NCBI GenBank assembly: GCA_023404805.1
Contig: JAEYAL010000068.1
Location: 1-8,319 of the forward strand
Source: Actinomycetes bacterium
Lineage (GTDB): Bacteria; Actinomycetota; Thermoleophilia; Solirubrobacterales; Solirubrobacteraceae
Length of the DNA stretch: 8,319 nucleotides
Reading direction: 5' to 3'
Under the pieces are notes generated by a model. It was given only the letters and a program-made list of their open reading frames with translations. It was not told the origin of the DNA and ran no database searches. Made by a program: the position numbers and the translations under genes. Positions 7,828 through 8,319 of the stretch are shown here, piece after piece. The stretch's first letter is position 1. Every line of letters starts with the position of its first letter.

Positions 7828-8319
7828 TTAGCAGCGGCGGTTCCAGCGGGGGTTCGCCGTCGCCCCAGACCAGATGTAGCCGCGCGAGGTCTTGAACCAG
7901 ATCGACGATGCGTCGCCAGTGCTGCGGCCACGGCACAGCGTCTCGCCGGTCGTCTCCTTGGAGACGGGGATGCCGCCGCCGCCCCACGAACTCGACCCGC
8001 TGGACGCGGTGCACGGCTTGCTCCTGGCGGCGACCGAGTACCAGCCGGAGCCAAGCCTGGTCGTGAACGCTCCGCCGTAGAGCGACGCGTCGCAGATCCC
8101 GAGGCGCTTGGCCGACGGGTCGCCATCCTTGTGCAGCGGTGTGATTGGACCCCCGGCGTGCGTGCCCACCTTGTCGGTGATCAGCAGCGGGGCGACCGAT
8201 CCAGCCGCGTGACTCACGGTGGCGCCGCTCGCGGACTCAGTGTTTCCGGCCGGGGCCCCCGCCCCGGCCGGCCCCACAGGGCCACAAAGTGCTCCCACGA
8301 ATAACCCGGTGACGGCGAA
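7828..8319 (-). CDS. Secreted four-cysteine protein with SH3-like C-terminus (5' end outside window)
   Basis: The frame is open to the window edge and yields 163 residues, so the start lies outside. The first visible residues (FAVTGLFVGAL) look like the hydrophobic core of a signal peptide and are followed by a Gly/Ala/Pro-rich linker. A GTG at 8298 could be read as a start but would cut through this core. The mature part has four cysteines (visible positions 76, 103, 129 and 163, the last being the C-terminal residue), which fits two disulfides in an exported protein. Aromatic stretches SGWYSVAARS and WFKTSRGYIWSGA recall SH3-like beta-barrel domains, and the chain ends WNRRC. I do not recognise a named family. 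The stop is TAA. Confidence 0.72.
   Translation of the reverse strand, partial: FAVTGLFVGALCGPVGPAGAGAPAGNTESASGATVSHAAGSVAPLLITDKVGTHAGGPITPLHKDGDPSAKRLGICDASLYGGAFTTRLGSGWYSVAARSKPCTASSGSSSWGGGGIPVSKETTGETLCRGRSTGDASSIWFKTSRGYIWSGATANPRWNRRC

Overview
The window is a high-GC stretch of chromosome-like DNA whose codon use and protein families (an HtaA-like secreted protein, a WxL-like secreted protein, a DUF2236 oxygenase beside a TetR regulator, many short SD-less genes) suggest an actinobacterium, most likely the Thermoleophilia/Solirubrobacterales group. This placement is inferred from protein style and not from a marker-gene comparison. No RNA genes, CRISPR arrays, transposases or phage genes are visible.

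Layout. Positions 1-161 hold the tail of a secreted beta-rich protein (+). It converges on a secreted two-repeat HtaA-like protein (183-1292, -), with a hairpin over the junction. A 244-bp divergent control region separates that gene from the only clear housekeeping gene, aconitate hydratase AcnA (1537-4272, +; TTG start behind a strong Shine-Dalgarno). Downstream, a 338-bp gap carries a perfect 24-bp inverted repeat, each arm of which is itself a hairpin, and then a degenerate repeat cluster. Next is a divergent pair: a TetR-family regulator (4611-5204, -) and a DUF2236/MpaB-Lcp-type haem oxygenase (5280-6197, +), with a short palindrome between them that is a good operator candidate.

The right third holds small genes: two two-helix membrane proteins (6249-6494 and 7541-7741, both +) and two ArsC/Spx-like thioredoxin-fold paralogs (6491-6916 and 7080-7469, both -). 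One paralog keeps the catalytic cysteine. The other has lost both it and a conserved active-site arginine. The window ends inside a secreted four-cysteine protein (7828 to beyond 8319, -).

How the parts relate. AcnA acts in the TCA cycle. The TetR/DUF2236 pair looks like a self-contained regulated oxygenase unit. The ArsC-like pair is a gene duplication with diverged active sites. A notable shared feature is that the six SD-poor genes all have a TAnnnT hexamer 7-10 nt upstream of a usable start codon, as expected for leaderless transcripts, whereas the HtaA-like gene and acnA have clear ribosome binding sites.
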